A stretch of 64,000 bases of DNA from Zobellella endophytica. GTDB lineage: Bacteria > Pseudomonadota > Gammaproteobacteria > Enterobacterales > Aeromonadaceae. The stretch covers positions 44,889 through 108,888 of the forward strand of contig NZ_PXYG01000005.1 in assembly GCF_003012775.1 (NCBI RefSeq), given 5' to 3'. Of this stretch, positions 9,572 to 20,432 are shown piece by piece. Numbering within the stretch: the first letter of the stretch is position 1; each line of letters starts with the position of its first letter. The notes below the pieces were generated by a model, which ran no database searches, was not told the origin of the DNA, and saw nothing but the letters and a program-made list of their open reading frames with translations. The translations under genes and the position numbers were made by a program.

Positions 9572-9924
9572 GAATACTCCATGATGAAAGGTCGGCGCCA
9601 TTCTAATCAGCCCCCGGATGGATGCCAAGCCCGTTCCCCGGTGCCGGCCTGCACCGCGTAACCGCTTGTCGCAGCGGCTGAAGCCCATTTTATGGCCGTT
9701 TGCTCCCGGTGCCGCACACCGGGCGGGCGATCGTGGCGCCGGAGCGTGCAAGCGGCCGCGGAAAACCGATAATTTAGCCGGCGACGACGGAGATGACTCT
9801 TGTCAAATCGGCATGGTAAACATACCCTTGACGGTGACTTGGGGTAATCCACCGGTTCGGGTAAAATGACGCCATTCTTGTGTCGGCCCAATGGCTGAAC
9901 AACGCAAAAATTAGAGAAACGATA
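9572..9924. promoter_or_regulatory. Divergent spacer cysZ / zipA
   Basis: A 353-bp region without a convincing gene. On the plus strand a weak promoter-like pair is present: TTGGGG at 9839-9844 and TAAAAT at 9862-9867, 17 bases apart, about 60 bases before the zipA start. On the minus strand I see no clear cysZ promoter. Confidence 0.3.
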
Positions 9925-10854
9925 ATGCAGGATTTGCGAATTATCTTGATCATCATAGGGGCCGTTGCCATTGCCGCCCTGCTGATCCACGGGCTGTGGA
10001 CCAGCCAGAAAGGGCGCCAGAAGCCGCTACGCGAAAAACCGATGGGCAGAATGGCGAGCGAGCCGGCGGACGACAGCTTCGATAACGATGGCATCGGCAA
10101 GGTCCGGGTGGTCGGCTCGCACAAACCCGCGGCGCGCGCCCGGGATGAAGAGGATGACTGGCAGGCCACGCCGCATTTTTCCGCCAGTGACGATGAGGAT
10201 GACGACGAGCCCGCCCTGGGGCCGGCGCCGGCCGTCCCGGCCCAGGCCGCCACCGTCAGCGACGCCCGGCAACGGGAGCAGCAGTACCGGCAGGGGGAGA
10301 TCGATCCCCTGTTCGACGAGCCGGCGGCGCCGGTGGCCAGTGCCCCGGCCGAACCCGAAATGCCGGAAGAGACGGCGGTTGAACCGGTTCGGGAGCCCGA
10401 GCCGGCCCCGGTGCTGCGCCAGGTACCCAAGACCTGGCAGGATGTGTATGTCATCAACCTGATGGCCCGCCCCAACCAGAAACTGGAAGGCAGCAGCCTG
10501 ATGCGGGCCCTGACCGGTACTGGTTTCCGTTTCGGCGACATGGATATCTTCCATCGCCACCAGACTCCGGCCGGGCAGGGCGAGATCCTGTTCAGCCTGA
10601 TCAACATGGTCAAGCCCGGCACTTTCGATCCGGATGCCATGGTCGGTTTCAGCACCCCGGGGGTGTCGATTTTCATGCAGCTGCCCAAGCCCGGCATGGC
10701 CAAGAACCATTTCAACCTGATGGTGCAGACGGCGGAAAACCTGGCCGAGGATCTGGATGCCCTGTTGTTCGACGACGAGCGCTCGCCGCTCAGTCCCGAC
10801 TACCTGGCCCATTGTCGTGAGCAACTGAGAGACTACGACAGCCAGGCCCGGTAA
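9925..10854 (+). CDS. zipA: Cell division protein ZipA
   Basis: Membrane-anchored division protein that binds the C-terminal tail of FtsZ and tethers the ring. It has 309 residues. The N-terminus is a single membrane segment (LRIILIIIGAVAIAALLI), followed by a charged, acidic and proline/alanine-rich linker (about 35-165). The globular FtsZ-binding domain comes last (about 175-309, with VYVINLMARP, GFRFGDMDIFHRH and the FSLINMVKPGTF stretch). The start at 9925 directly precedes the membrane segment and has an AGAGAAA ribosome site. ligA follows, the conserved gammaproteobacterial order. Confidence 0.95.
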   Translation: MQDLRIILIIIGAVAIAALLIHGLWTSQKGRQKPLREKPMGRMASEPADDSFDNDGIGKVRVVGSHKPAARARDEEDDWQATPHFSASDDEDDDEPALGPAPAVPAQAATVSDARQREQQYRQGEIDPLFDEPAAPVASAPAEPEMPEETAVEPVREPEPAPVLRQVPKTWQDVYVINLMARPNQKLEGSSLMRALTGTGFRFGDMDIFHRHQTPAGQGEILFSLINMVKPGTFDPDAMVGFSTPGVSIFMQLPKPGMAKNHFNLMVQTAENLAEDLDALLFDDERSPLSPDYLAHCREQLRDYDSQAR

Positions 10855-10872
10855 CTGTTTATTTGATGTACA

Positions 10873-10899
10873 AGTGCGGCCGAGGGCCGCACTTTTTGT
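10873..10899 (+). terminator. Intrinsic terminator between zipA and ligA
   Basis: Perfect 9-bp stem AGTGCGGCC / GGCCGCACT with a GAG loop, followed by T5. It ends only 16 bases before the ligA ATG, so it may set how much zipA transcription continues into ligA. Confidence 0.8.
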
Positions 10900-10903
10900 T
10901 TGA

Positions 10904-12958
<2,055 letters not shown>

Positions 12959-12972
12959 GCCGGCGGGCATGA

Positions 12973-12998
12973 ACAGGGGGCGGCTGCCCGCCCCTCGT
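12973..12998. terminator. Possible hairpin between convergent ligA and ytfB
   Basis: GGGGCGG / CCGCCCC can pair around a short loop in the 47-bp spacer between two convergent genes. The T-run is only three bases, so termination is plausible but not secure. Confidence 0.3.
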
Positions 12999-13005
12999 TT
13001 CAGCC

Positions 13006-13554
13006 TCAGGGCGTGGTCACCGCGGTGAACTCCTGCCCCAGGCGGCGAAAGCCGTTCAGCACCAGGCCGTTGTCCCGGATCTCCAGGTAATGCAGCCGGC
13101 CGTCGGCGGCCAGGACCAGGGTCAGGTCCTGGCCGGCGCGCAGGTTGCTGAGCGGCTTGTAGGAAGGTTCGGCCTGCACCAGGGCGATCAGATCCTGCCC
13201 CGGTAGTTGCCACTGGCGGAACAGCGCCGCCAGGGTTTCGCCCTGGGCCAGGGTGTGATCGATGCGCCTGCCCCCGTCCGGCACTTCTATGGTCCTGACT
13301 TGGGCACTGCCGAGCGGCACCGCCAGGCTGCCGGTAACCGGCACCGCCGGCGTCGACGGCGCCGGTTGCCAGGCCAGCAGGAGCAGCCAGAGCGGAACCA
13401 GCACCAGCAAGGCCAGCCGATGTGTCCTGGGAAAACGGGGAAGCTGCTGCAGGCCGCGCCCCAGCGCCTGGCGAAGCGGCAGTGTTGATTGGTTGAACCG
13501 GGTACCGAAAGACGCCGGCTTGCTACGTTGTGTGACTGCTTTTCGTCTGGTCAT
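13006..13554 (-). CDS. ytfB: YtfB/OapA-type LysM-like cell-envelope protein
   Basis: A 182-residue membrane-anchored protein with a basic cytoplasmic N-terminus and one membrane segment (LALLVLVPLWLLLLAW, about 50-65). Its periplasmic LysM-like opacity-associated protein A domain is at about 90-180. The core HTLAQGETLAALFRQW and KPLSNLRAGQ match E. coli YtfB, which binds glycan strands and associates with the divisome. The start is the ATG at 13554 (MTRRKAV). The longer frame to 13686 is arginine/proline-rich and does not look like protein. Confidence 0.75.
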   Translation of the reverse strand: MTRRKAVTQRSKPASFGTRFNQSTLPLRQALGRGLQQLPRFPRTHRLALLVLVPLWLLLLAWQPAPSTPAVPVTGSLAVPLGSAQVRTIEVPDGGRRIDHTLAQGETLAALFRQWQLPGQDLIALVQAEPSYKPLSNLRAGQDLTLVLAADGRLHYLEIRDNGLVLNGFRRLGQEFTAVTTP

Positions 13555-13690
13555 GGATAAGGCCCTCGCAGGCGATAGTGTAGCGACTGCGGGGTACTCT
13601 CGACAAGCGGCGTATGGCCCCCTTTCACGCGGGCCGACGGCTTTTGTCCGGGGCGGGAGCGGGGTGTGCCGGACCGCCGGCGACAAAGCG

Positions 13691-13719
13691 TTTAACCCGA
13701 TGATGGCGGGTGCTAAAAT
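13691..13719 (+). promoter_or_regulatory. Probable sigma-70 promoter of gltX
   Basis: TTTAAC (13691-13696) and TAAAAT (13714-13719) are separated by 17 bases and lie about 60 bases before the gltX start. Confidence 0.5.
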
Positions 13720-13781
13720 AGCCGCTACTTTTGTTTCCGACGAGCTCGTTCGAGCTTATCTCACCAGCTAAGGCAGAAAGA

Positions 13782-15194
13782 ATGACAGTTAAAACGCGGT
13801 TTGCCCCCAGTCCCACCGGCTTTCTTCACGTCGGCGGTGCGCGCACGGCTTTGTATTCCTGGCTTTATGCCCGGCACCACCGGGGCGAATTCGTCCTGCG
13901 TATCGAAGATACCGATCTGGAACGCTCCACTCAGGCCGCCATCGACGCCATCCTGGAAGGGATGAACTGGCTGGGCCTGGACTGGGACGAAGGCCCCTAT
14001 TACCAGACCCGGCGTTTTGACCGTTACAACCAGTTGATCGACCAGTTGCTGGCCGAGGGCAAGGCCTACCGGTGTTACTGCTCCAAGGAACGGCTGGAAG
14101 CCCTGCGTGAACAGCAGATGGCCAAGGGGGAAAAACCCCGCTATGACGGCACCTGCCGCCATGGCGGGCATGACCACCCCGCCGACGCGCCCTGCGTGAT
14201 CCGTTTTAAAAATCCCGGCGAAGGCTCGATCGTCTTCGACGATCATGTCCGCGGCCATATCGAGATCGCCAATCGGGAAATGGATGACCTGATCATTCGC
14301 CGTACCGACGGTGCCCCCACCTACAACTTCTGCGTGGTGGTGGACGACTGGGACATGGAGATCACCCACGTGGTGCGCGGCGAGGACCATATCAATAACA
14401 CGCCGCGCCAGATCAACATCTACCATGCCCTGGGCGCGCCGGTACCGGAGTTTGCCCATGTGTCCATGATCCTGGGCGACGACGGTGCCAAGCTGTCCAA
14501 GCGTCACGGCGCCGTCAGCGTGATGCAGTACCGGGACGACGGCTACCTGCCCCAGGCGCTGCTCAACTACCTGGTGCGGCTGGGCTGGTCGAACGGCGAT
14601 CAGGAAATTTTCTCGCGGGAGGAAATGATTGCCCTGTTCTCCCTCGACGCCATCAGCAAGTCGGCCTCCGCCTTCAATACCGACAAGCTGTTGTGGCTCA
14701 ACCAGCACTACATCAAGACCCTGCCGGCCGGGGAGGTGGCGGGGCACCTGGAATGGCACATGCGGGATCAGGGCATCGATTTCGACAAGGGGCCGGCCCT
14801 GGCCGAGGTAGTCGGCCTCTATGCCGAGCGCTGCCAGACCCTGAAAGAGCTGGCGGCCCAGAGCCGTTACCTGTTCGAGGACGTCGAGACCTTCGAGGAA
14901 GGGGCGGCCAAAAAGCACCTGCGCCCGGTCGCGGCCGAGCCGCTGACCCTGGCCCGCACCAAGCTGGCGGCGCTGACCGACTGGCAGACCGGCGCCATCC
15001 ACGAGGTGATCAACGCCACCGCGGCCGAACTCGAGCTGGGCATGGGCAAGGTGGGCATGCCGCTGCGGGTGGCGGTGACCGGGCAGGGCCAGTCGCCGGC
15101 CATCGACGGCGTGATGGCGTTGCTCGGCAAGGAAAAGGTGCTGGCACGCATCGACATGGCCCTGGCCTTTGTCGCCGAACGGGCCCAGGGGTAA
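13782..15194 (+). CDS. gltX: Glutamyl-tRNA synthetase
   Basis: Class I synthetase that charges tRNA-Glu. It is 470 residues long. The HIGH-type motif is FLHVGGART, the KMSKS-type motif is KLSKRHG, and the zinc-binding set CYC plus a later TCRH is retained as in E. coli. The start is the ATG at 13782 ([13 protein letters not shown]), preceded by AAGGCAGAAAG. The longer frame to 13731 adds residues absent from the family. It is followed by its own terminator and the tRNA-Ala operon. Confidence 0.97.
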   Translation: MTVKTRFAPSPTGFLHVGGARTALYSWLYARHHRGEFVLRIEDTDLERSTQAAIDAILEGMNWLGLDWDEGPYYQTRRFDRYNQLIDQLLAEGKAYRCYCSKERLEALREQQMAKGEKPRYDGTCRHGGHDHPADAPCVIRFKNPGEGSIVFDDHVRGHIEIANREMDDLIIRRTDGAPTYNFCVVVDDWDMEITHVVRGEDHINNTPRQINIYHALGAPVPEFAHVSMILGDDGAKLSKRHGAVSVMQYRDDGYLPQALLNYLVRLGWSNGDQEIFSREEMIALFSLDAISKSASAFNTDKLLWLNQHYIKTLPAGEVAGHLEWHMRDQGIDFDKGPALAEVVGLYAERCQTLKELAAQSRYLFEDVETFEEGAAKKHLRPVAAEPLTLARTKLAALTDWQTGAIHEVINATAAELELGMGKVGMPLRVAVTGQGQSPAIDGVMALLGKEKVLARIDMALAFVAERAQG

Positions 15195-15224
15195 CCACCG
15201 TCTTAAACGCAGGAAGAGACAGAC

Positions 15225-15254
15225 CGGCGCCGCTAGATGCGGCGCCGTTTTTTA
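15225..15254 (+). terminator. Intrinsic terminator after gltX
   Basis: Nine-bp stem CGGCGCCGC / GCGGCGCCG with loop TAGAT, followed by six T, 30 bases after the gltX stop. Confidence 0.9.
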
Positions 15255-15323
15255 TTATTATTATGCTTCCAGCTTCCCATCGTTCAAAAAATGACTGGTT
15301 GAGCGGCTTTTTATATTTTGTAG

Positions 15324-15360
15324 TTGACACCAAATAGCCCCCTGCCTATTATGCGCCTCG
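15324..15360 (+). promoter_or_regulatory. Strong stable-RNA promoter for the tRNA-Ala operon
   Basis: A perfect -35 TTGACA (15324-15329) and a -10 TATTAT (15347-15352) are spaced by exactly 17 bases. A GC-rich discriminator (GCGCCTCG) follows, typical of stringently controlled tRNA and rRNA promoters. The first tRNA begins about 35 bases later. Confidence 0.85.
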
Positions 15361-15393
15361 CTCGCAGGGACAAGTTCCCCGAGCGACTTAAGC

Positions 15394-15469
<76 letters not shown>

Positions 15470-15481
15470 AGTTTTCTTGGT

Positions 15482-15548
15482 AGGTAGAAAGTGGAAAAGA
15501 GAGGTCGGCAACAAAGGTTGCCCCGTTCGATTCCGCCTGGCTCCACCA
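15482..15548 (+). repeat. tRNA-like 3'-end repeat in spacer 1
   Basis: The spacer carries a GAGGTCGGC block, a hairpin GGCAAC-AAAG-GTTGCC, and then a TTCGATTCCGCCTGGCTCCACCA-like end that copies the T-loop, acceptor 3' strand and CCA of tRNA-Ala. There is no 5' half and no complete T-stem, so it is not a functional tRNA. It is homologous to the element in spacer 2 (15661-15723). Confidence 0.8.
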
Positions 15549-15569
15549 CTTAAGTCAATCCTGCCAAAT

Positions 15570-15645
<76 letters not shown>

Positions 15646-15660
15646 AATTTGGTCGGTGGT

Positions 15661-15723
15661 TATAGTGGAATGAATGAGGTCGGCGACAAAGGTTGTCCCG
15701 TTCGATTCCGCCTAGCTCCACCA
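15661..15723 (+). repeat. tRNA-like 3'-end repeat in spacer 2
   Basis: Homologous to the spacer 1 element, with a GTGGAA block, GAGGTCGGC, a hairpin and an acceptor/CCA end (GCCTAGCTCCACCA). The hairpin differs from spacer 1 at two positions (GGCGAC/GTTGTC against GGCAAC/GTTGCC), and pairing survives through G-U wobble. Confidence 0.8.
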
Positions 15724-15760
15724 GGCGGCAGGAAAAACACCAGTAAAACAGCATTGTTTT

Positions 15761-15836
<76 letters not shown>

Positions 15837-15856
15837 AAACAATCTTACCCGAATTC

Positions 15857-15932
<76 letters not shown>

Positions 15933-15935
15933 AAC

Positions 15936-15969
15936 AAAAAAGCCGCTGCAGAAATGCAGCGGCTTTTTC
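15936..15969 (+). terminator. Intrinsic terminator of the tRNA-Ala operon
   Basis: Stem GCCGCTGCA / TGCAGCGGC with a GAAA tetraloop, followed by T5, immediately after copy 4. Confidence 0.92.
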
Positions 15970-16051
15970 GTGTATCCGCCCGATGTTGATTGCGCTGGTT
16001 TTTCCCCCGAGCTCACCGCACAATGAATAAAACTCAAACGAGACTTATAGC

Positions 16052-16723
16052 ATGGAGCACTTCGAGCAAATCTATCGGCGCGCCTGTGAACGCAAGGGGG
16101 GGGAGGCGGCGCTCAGGCAGCTCATTGCCACCCCCCGGCTTGGCCCGGCCGAGCTGGCGGCCATCCCCGATGATCGCTGGCTGTCTTCCTTCACCATGAG
16201 CCTGTTCCAGTCCGGTTTCGTGTGGCAGGTGATCCGCGACAAGTGGCCGGCGTTCGAGCGGGCCTTCTTCGGCTTCGATCCGTACAAGATGCTGTTGCTC
16301 GATGAACAGCACCTGGCCCGCCTCAACAACGATGCCGGTATCGTGCGCCATGCGAAGAAAATCGCCGCCGTGCCGGTCAATGCCCGTATGGTATTGGAGT
16401 TGGGTGAGCCCCACGGAGGCTTCGGCGCTTTCGTGGCCCGCTGGCCGGAGGACGACAGGATCGGCCTCTGGCTGGAGATCAAGCGGCACGGCCAGTTGCT
16501 GGGCGGCAATATCACCGCCTACGCCCTGCGCCGGCTGGGGGCGGACACCTTTATTTTCAGCCCGGACGTCGGCGGTTACCTGCTCAACCAGCGGGTGGTC
16601 GACGCCGGACTCGGCAGCAAAAGGGGCATGCAGCAGGCCCAGGCGGCCTTCAGCGAGTGGCGGCGGCAAAGCGGTCTCAGCTTCGGCGAGATCAGCAAAA
16701 CCATCGCCTTTTCAATCGGCTAG
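16052..16723 (+). CDS. Divergent DNA-3-methyladenine glycosylase I (Tag) family protein
   Basis: A 223-residue protein of the Tag family, which removes 3-methyladenine from alkylated DNA. Family features seen are FQSGFVWQVIRDKWPAFERAFFGFDP in broken form, NNDAGIVRHAKKIAAV and an LGGN stretch. It belongs to the longer subfamily beginning near YRRACERKGG. The N-terminal Cys and the C-terminal His/Cys that bind zinc in E. coli Tag are not present, because the protein ends before that region. Catalytic activity is therefore less certain than for classical Tag. Its stop codon overlaps that of convergent tesA. Confidence 0.75.
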   Translation: MEHFEQIYRRACERKGGEAALRQLIATPRLGPAELAAIPDDRWLSSFTMSLFQSGFVWQVIRDKWPAFERAFFGFDPYKMLLLDEQHLARLNNDAGIVRHAKKIAAVPVNARMVLELGEPHGGFGAFVARWPEDDRIGLWLEIKRHGQLLGGNITAYALRRLGADTFIFSPDVGGYLLNQRVVDAGLGSKRGMQQAQAAFSEWRRQSGLSFGEISKTIAFSIG

Positions 16724-17322
16724 TCTTCCAGGTAGGGGGTCAGGAACTCATGCACCTGGCGGGCGATCAGCGGCTGGGCCCGTACGCTGGGGTGGATGCC
16801 GTCGTCCATCATCATGCCGTTTTCGCCGATCAGCGGGGTCACGAAGAAGGGCAGCAGGGGGAGTTCATGTTGCCTGGCCAGGCTGCTGAACACGCCCTCG
16901 AACTGCTCCAGGTAGCGGCGGCCATAATTGGGCGGCAGCCTGATCTCGGTCAGCACCACCCGGGCTCCGGCCTGGTCCGCCAGCTTGATAAGGGCCTTGA
17001 GGTTGCGCTTGATCAGCGGCGGCGGCAGCCCGCGCAAACCGTCGTTGCCACCCAGCTCCAGCACCACCAGGCTGGGCTGATGGCGCTCCAGCAACGGCGG
17101 CAGCCGCTGCAGGCCGCCCTGGGTGGTGTCGCCGCTGACGCTGGCATTGACCACCTCGACCCGGCGGCCTTCCTGGCGCCATTGTTCGGCGAGCAGGCGT
17201 GGCCAGGCCTGCTCGGCGTTCATCCGGTAGCCGGCACTCAGGCTGTCACCGAGAATAAGGACGGTGTTAGCATGGCTAGCGGATGACACCAGCAGCAGTA
17301 TCACCAGAAGGGTACGTAGCAT
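16720..17322 (-). CDS. tesA: Acyl-CoA thioesterase I / lysophospholipase TesA
   Basis: Periplasmic SGNH hydrolase with thioesterase, lysophospholipase and esterase activity. It has 200 residues with a signal peptide (LRTLLVILLLVSSASHA). Catalytic Ser27 is in GDSLSAG, the GGND block is present, and the Asp/His pair is in DDGIHPS near residues 173-177. The start at 17322 is supported by GGAGAA seven bases upstream on the minus strand. An alternative in-frame ATG at 17340 lacks such a site. Its start codon overlaps that of divergent ybbA. Confidence 0.93.
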   Translation of the reverse strand: MLRTLLVILLLVSSASHANTVLILGDSLSAGYRMNAEQAWPRLLAEQWRQEGRRVEVVNASVSGDTTQGGLQRLPPLLERHQPSLVVLELGGNDGLRGLPPPLIKRNLKALIKLADQAGARVVLTEIRLPPNYGRRYLEQFEGVFSSLARQHELPLLPFFVTPLIGENGMMMDDGIHPSVRAQPLIARQVHEFLTPYLED

Positions 17323-18010
17323 GACAACTTCTCCGATCATCAGGGTGTCCGGGCTGGATCACAGGGTCAGCCTCGGTGCCGAACAATTGACCATCCTTCA
17401 GGGGATCACATTGGAAGTCAAGCCCGGCGAGAGCGTGGCCCTGGTGGGCGCCTCCGGCTCCGGCAAGTCCACCCTGCTCGGCCTGCTCGCCGGGCTCGAT
17501 ATCGCCAGCGACGGCGAGATCGAAATCGGCGGCCGCCCGCTGGGGGCGCTGGACGAAGAGCAGCGGGCCCGGCTGCGTGCCGAATACATCGGCTTCGTGT
17601 TTCAGTCCTTCCTGCTGCTGCCCACCCTGACCGCCCTGGAAAACGTCATGCTGCCCGCCGACCTGCAGGGGCGCCGCGGCAACCGGGAGCGGGCCCTGCA
17701 GCTGCTGGAGCAGGTCGGCCTCAAGGATCGGGTCCGCCACTTCCCGACCCAGCTGTCCGGCGGCGAGCAGCAGCGGGTCGCCATCGCCCGGGCCTTCATG
17801 ACCGAGCCGAGCCTGCTGCTGGCCGACGAGCCGACCGGCAACCTGGATCATCACACCGGTGGCCAGATCATCGAGCTGCTGTTCCGCCTCAACCGCGAAC
17901 ACGGTACCACCCTGCTGATCGTCACCCACGACGAGGCGCTGGCCGGCCGCTGTGAACGGCGTCTGCTGATGACCGCCGGTCGTCTGGAGGAACAGCATGG
18001 GCAGTCTTAG
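17321..18010 (+). CDS. ybbA: ABC transporter ATPase YbbA (LolD-like)
   Basis: ATP-binding subunit of 229 residues in the MacB/LolD group. It has the Walker [11 protein letters not shown]-loop FVFQSF, signature [14 protein letters not shown], Walker [13 protein letters not shown] and the switch His in THD. It partners the ybbP permease, whose start overlaps the end of this gene by 14 bp. The start is the ATG at 17321, whose first two bases are shared with the start codon of tesA on the other strand. The tesA/ybbA/ybbP arrangement is conserved in enterics and suggests handling of lipid-like compounds, not proven. Confidence 0.93.
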   Translation: MTTSPIIRVSGLDHRVSLGAEQLTILQGITLEVKPGESVALVGASGSGKSTLLGLLAGLDIASDGEIEIGGRPLGALDEEQRARLRAEYIGFVFQSFLLLPTLTALENVMLPADLQGRRGNRERALQLLEQVGLKDRVRHFPTQLSGGEQQRVAIARAFMTEPSLLLADEPTGNLDHHTGGQIIELLFRLNREHGTTLLIVTHDEALAGRCERRLLMTAGRLEEQHGQS

Positions 18011-20432
18011 CTGGGGGCTTGTCTGGCGGGAGGCCAGCCGGGGGCCGTTGCGGCTGTTCATGCTGGCGCTGGCGCTGTGCGTGGCCAGCATTCTCAGCGT
18101 GACCCTGGTGGCCGACCGGCTCAACAACGCGCTCAAGGTGTCCGGGCGGGATTATATCGCCGCCGACCGCATCCTCACCGGCAGCCGCCCGGCCCAGGAG
18201 GCCTGGCTGGCCGAGGCGGCGCGGCGCGGGCTGGCGGTCTCCCGCACCCAGTCGTTCAGCAGCGTGCTGTTTGCCAATGACGAGCTGCAGCTGGCCAGCG
18301 TGCGGGCGGTGGATGCGGCCTTTCCCTTTTACGGCGAGCTGCAGCTGAGCCCGGCCGGCCGGGTCGCGCCGGGCAGCATCTGGCTGTCGGCCCGGCTGCT
18401 GGCGCTGCTGCGACTGCAGCCGGGGGACCGGCTCGAGCTCGGCAACCTCGAACTCCGGGTGGCGGGGGAACTGGTCAAGGAGCCCGACGAGGGCTTTTCG
18501 CCCTTCCTGCTGGCGCCGCGCGCGCTGATCCACCTGGATGACGTGGCCGCCACCGGCATCTTCATGGAGGGCAGCCGGGCCCGTTACCGCTATCTGTTCC
18601 GGGGCGAAGAGGCGAGCCTGCAAGGCTACGCCGACTGGCTGCTGCCGCAACTGCAGCAGGGCCAGCGCTGGCGCGGCCCGGACGATGCGGACACTCCGGT
18701 GGCCCGCTCCATCACCCGGGCCGAGCAGTTCTTCCGGCTGGCCTCACTCACCGGGGTGTTGCTCGGCATCCTGGCCATGGCCATCGCCCTCGGCTATTTC
18801 TCCCGCCGGGAGCAGGACAGGATCGCCCTGCTGAAGACCCTCGGTGCCGGCCGCCGCCAGCTGTTCGGCTGGCTCAGCCGGCTGTTGCTGGGGCTGCTGG
18901 TACTGGGCTCCACCCTGGGGGGGCTGGCGGGTTATGGCCTGCACAAGCTGATCCTGCTGAGCCTGGGCGACGCCCTGGACATTCCCCTGCCGCCGCCCTC
19001 GCTCCTGCCCTTCGCGGTGGCGGCGGGGCTGGCGCTGCTCACCACCCTGATGCTGTCGGTGGTGCCGATGTATCGCCTGCTGCGGGTGCCGCCGCTGCGG
19101 GTACTGCGCAACGAAAGCGAGGCCCGCGTCTCGCCCTGGTGGAGTGCGGCCATCCTGCTGGCGGGGACCTTCGGCCTGAGCTGGCTGTTCGCCGGCCGGC
19201 TGGGGCTGGCGCTGGGCCTGCTGCTGGGGCTGGTGGCGCTGGGCGCCTTGCTCGGTGGCCTGTGCTGGCTGCTGCTGAGCCTGGCGCGGCGGGTGGGCGG
19301 CGGCATCGCCTTCCGGCTGGCGGTCAACCGCCTGCAGCGGGTCCGGCTGGCCACCCTGGTGCAGTTCGGCGGGGTGGCGCTGGCGCTGTTCCTGGGCACC
19401 CTGCTTTGGGTGGTGCGGGGTGAACTGGTGGAGGGTTTCCTGGCCCGGCTGCCGCCGGATACGCCCAACCGTTTCCTGATCAATATCGCCGCTCACGAGC
19501 TGGCGCCGGTGCAGCAGCGGCTGCAGCAGGCCGGATTCGACAGCTCGCAGTTCTATCCCATCGTCCGTGGCCGGCTGGCCGAAGTCAACGGCATCCCGGT
19601 GCAGGAGATCAACAGCGAGCGCGGCGGCGGCCTGGGGCGGGAGCTGAACCTGACCTACAGCGCCACCCTGCCCGAGGGCAACCGGCTCCTGGCCGGCCGC
19701 TGGTCGGCCGCGGCGGGGGGGGTGTCGGTGGAAGCGGAGCTGGCCGAGCGGCTGGCGCTGTCGCTGGGCGACCGGCTGACCCTGGATCTGGCCGGACAGC
19801 CGGTGTCGGCCGAGGTGCGCACCATCCGGCAGGTGGACTGGGACAGCATGAAGCCCAACTTCTACCTGATCTTCAGTCCCGACGTGCTGGCGGAGTACCC
19901 GGCGGCCTGGCTGGCCAGTTTTTACCTGCCGCCGGCGCAGCGGGCCTTCGAGGTGGAGCTGATCCGCGCCTTTCCCACCATCACGGTGTTCGATGTGGAG
20001 GCGTTGCTCGATCAGTTGCGCCAGGTGCTGGCCCGGGTGAGCCAGGCGCTGCTGGTGATCATGGCGCTGGTGACCGGAGCCAGCCTGCTGGTGCTGCTGG
20101 CCCAGGTGGAGGCGACCCTGGAAGGGCGCCGCCGCGAGCTGGTGCTGTTGCGCACCCTGGGGGCCGGGGAGCGGCTGATTGCCGCCTCCCTGCGCTGGGA
20201 GTGGCTGGCGGCGGGGCTGGCCTCGGGGCTGGCGGCGGCGCTGGCGGTCGAGCTGTGCGTGGCGGTATTGCTGCCCTGGTGGCTGGACCTGCCCTGGCAG
20301 CCCCATCCGGGTGTCTGGTTCAGCCTGCCGCTGCTGGGCGCCGCGCTGCTGCTACTCACCGGCCGCGCCGGCGGCATCGTCCGCGGGCCGCTGGCGCTGC
20401 GCCTGCGACAACTGTCCCAGGGGCTGGGTTAG
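17997..20432 (+). CDS. ybbP: FtsX-like ABC permease YbbP
   Basis: An 811-residue inner-membrane permease with two FtsX-type modules. It has an N-terminal membrane segment (LFMLALALCVASI), a periplasmic domain, a first membrane cluster around 245-440, a second periplasmic domain and a final cluster near 670-800 (ALLVIMALVTGASLLVLLAQVEATLEGRR). It is translated with ybbA (14-bp overlap). Its TAG stop overlaps the TAA stop of the convergent GGDEF-EAL gene, leaving no spacer for a terminator. Confidence 0.9.
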   Translation: MGSLSWGLVWREASRGPLRLFMLALALCVASILSVTLVADRLNNALKVSGRDYIAADRILTGSRPAQEAWLAEAARRGLAVSRTQSFSSVLFANDELQLASVRAVDAAFPFYGELQLSPAGRVAPGSIWLSARLLALLRLQPGDRLELGNLELRVAGELVKEPDEGFSPFLLAPRALIHLDDVAATGIFMEGSRARYRYLFRGEEASLQGYADWLLPQLQQGQRWRGPDDADTPVARSITRAEQFFRLASLTGVLLGILAMAIALGYFSRREQDRIALLKTLGAGRRQLFGWLSRLLLGLLVLGSTLGGLAGYGLHKLILLSLGDALDIPLPPPSLLPFAVAAGLALLTTLMLSVVPMYRLLRVPPLRVLRNESEARVSPWWSAAILLAGTFGLSWLFAGRLGLALGLLLGLVALGALLGGLCWLLLSLARRVGGGIAFRLAVNRLQRVRLATLVQFGGVALALFLGTLLWVVRGELVEGFLARLPPDTPNRFLINIAAHELAPVQQRLQQAGFDSSQFYPIVRGRLAEVNGIPVQEINSERGGGLGRELNLTYSATLPEGNRLLAGRWSAAAGGVSVEAELAERLALSLGDRLTLDLAGQPVSAEVRTIRQVDWDSMKPNFYLIFSPDVLAEYPAAWLASFYLPPAQRAFEVELIRAFPTITVFDVEALLDQLRQVLARVSQALLVIMALVTGASLLVLLAQVEATLEGRRRELVLLRTLGAGERLIAASLRWEWLAAGLASGLAAALAVELCVAVLLPWWLDLPWQPHPGVWFSLPLLGAALLLLTGRAGGIVRGPLALRLRQLSQGLG

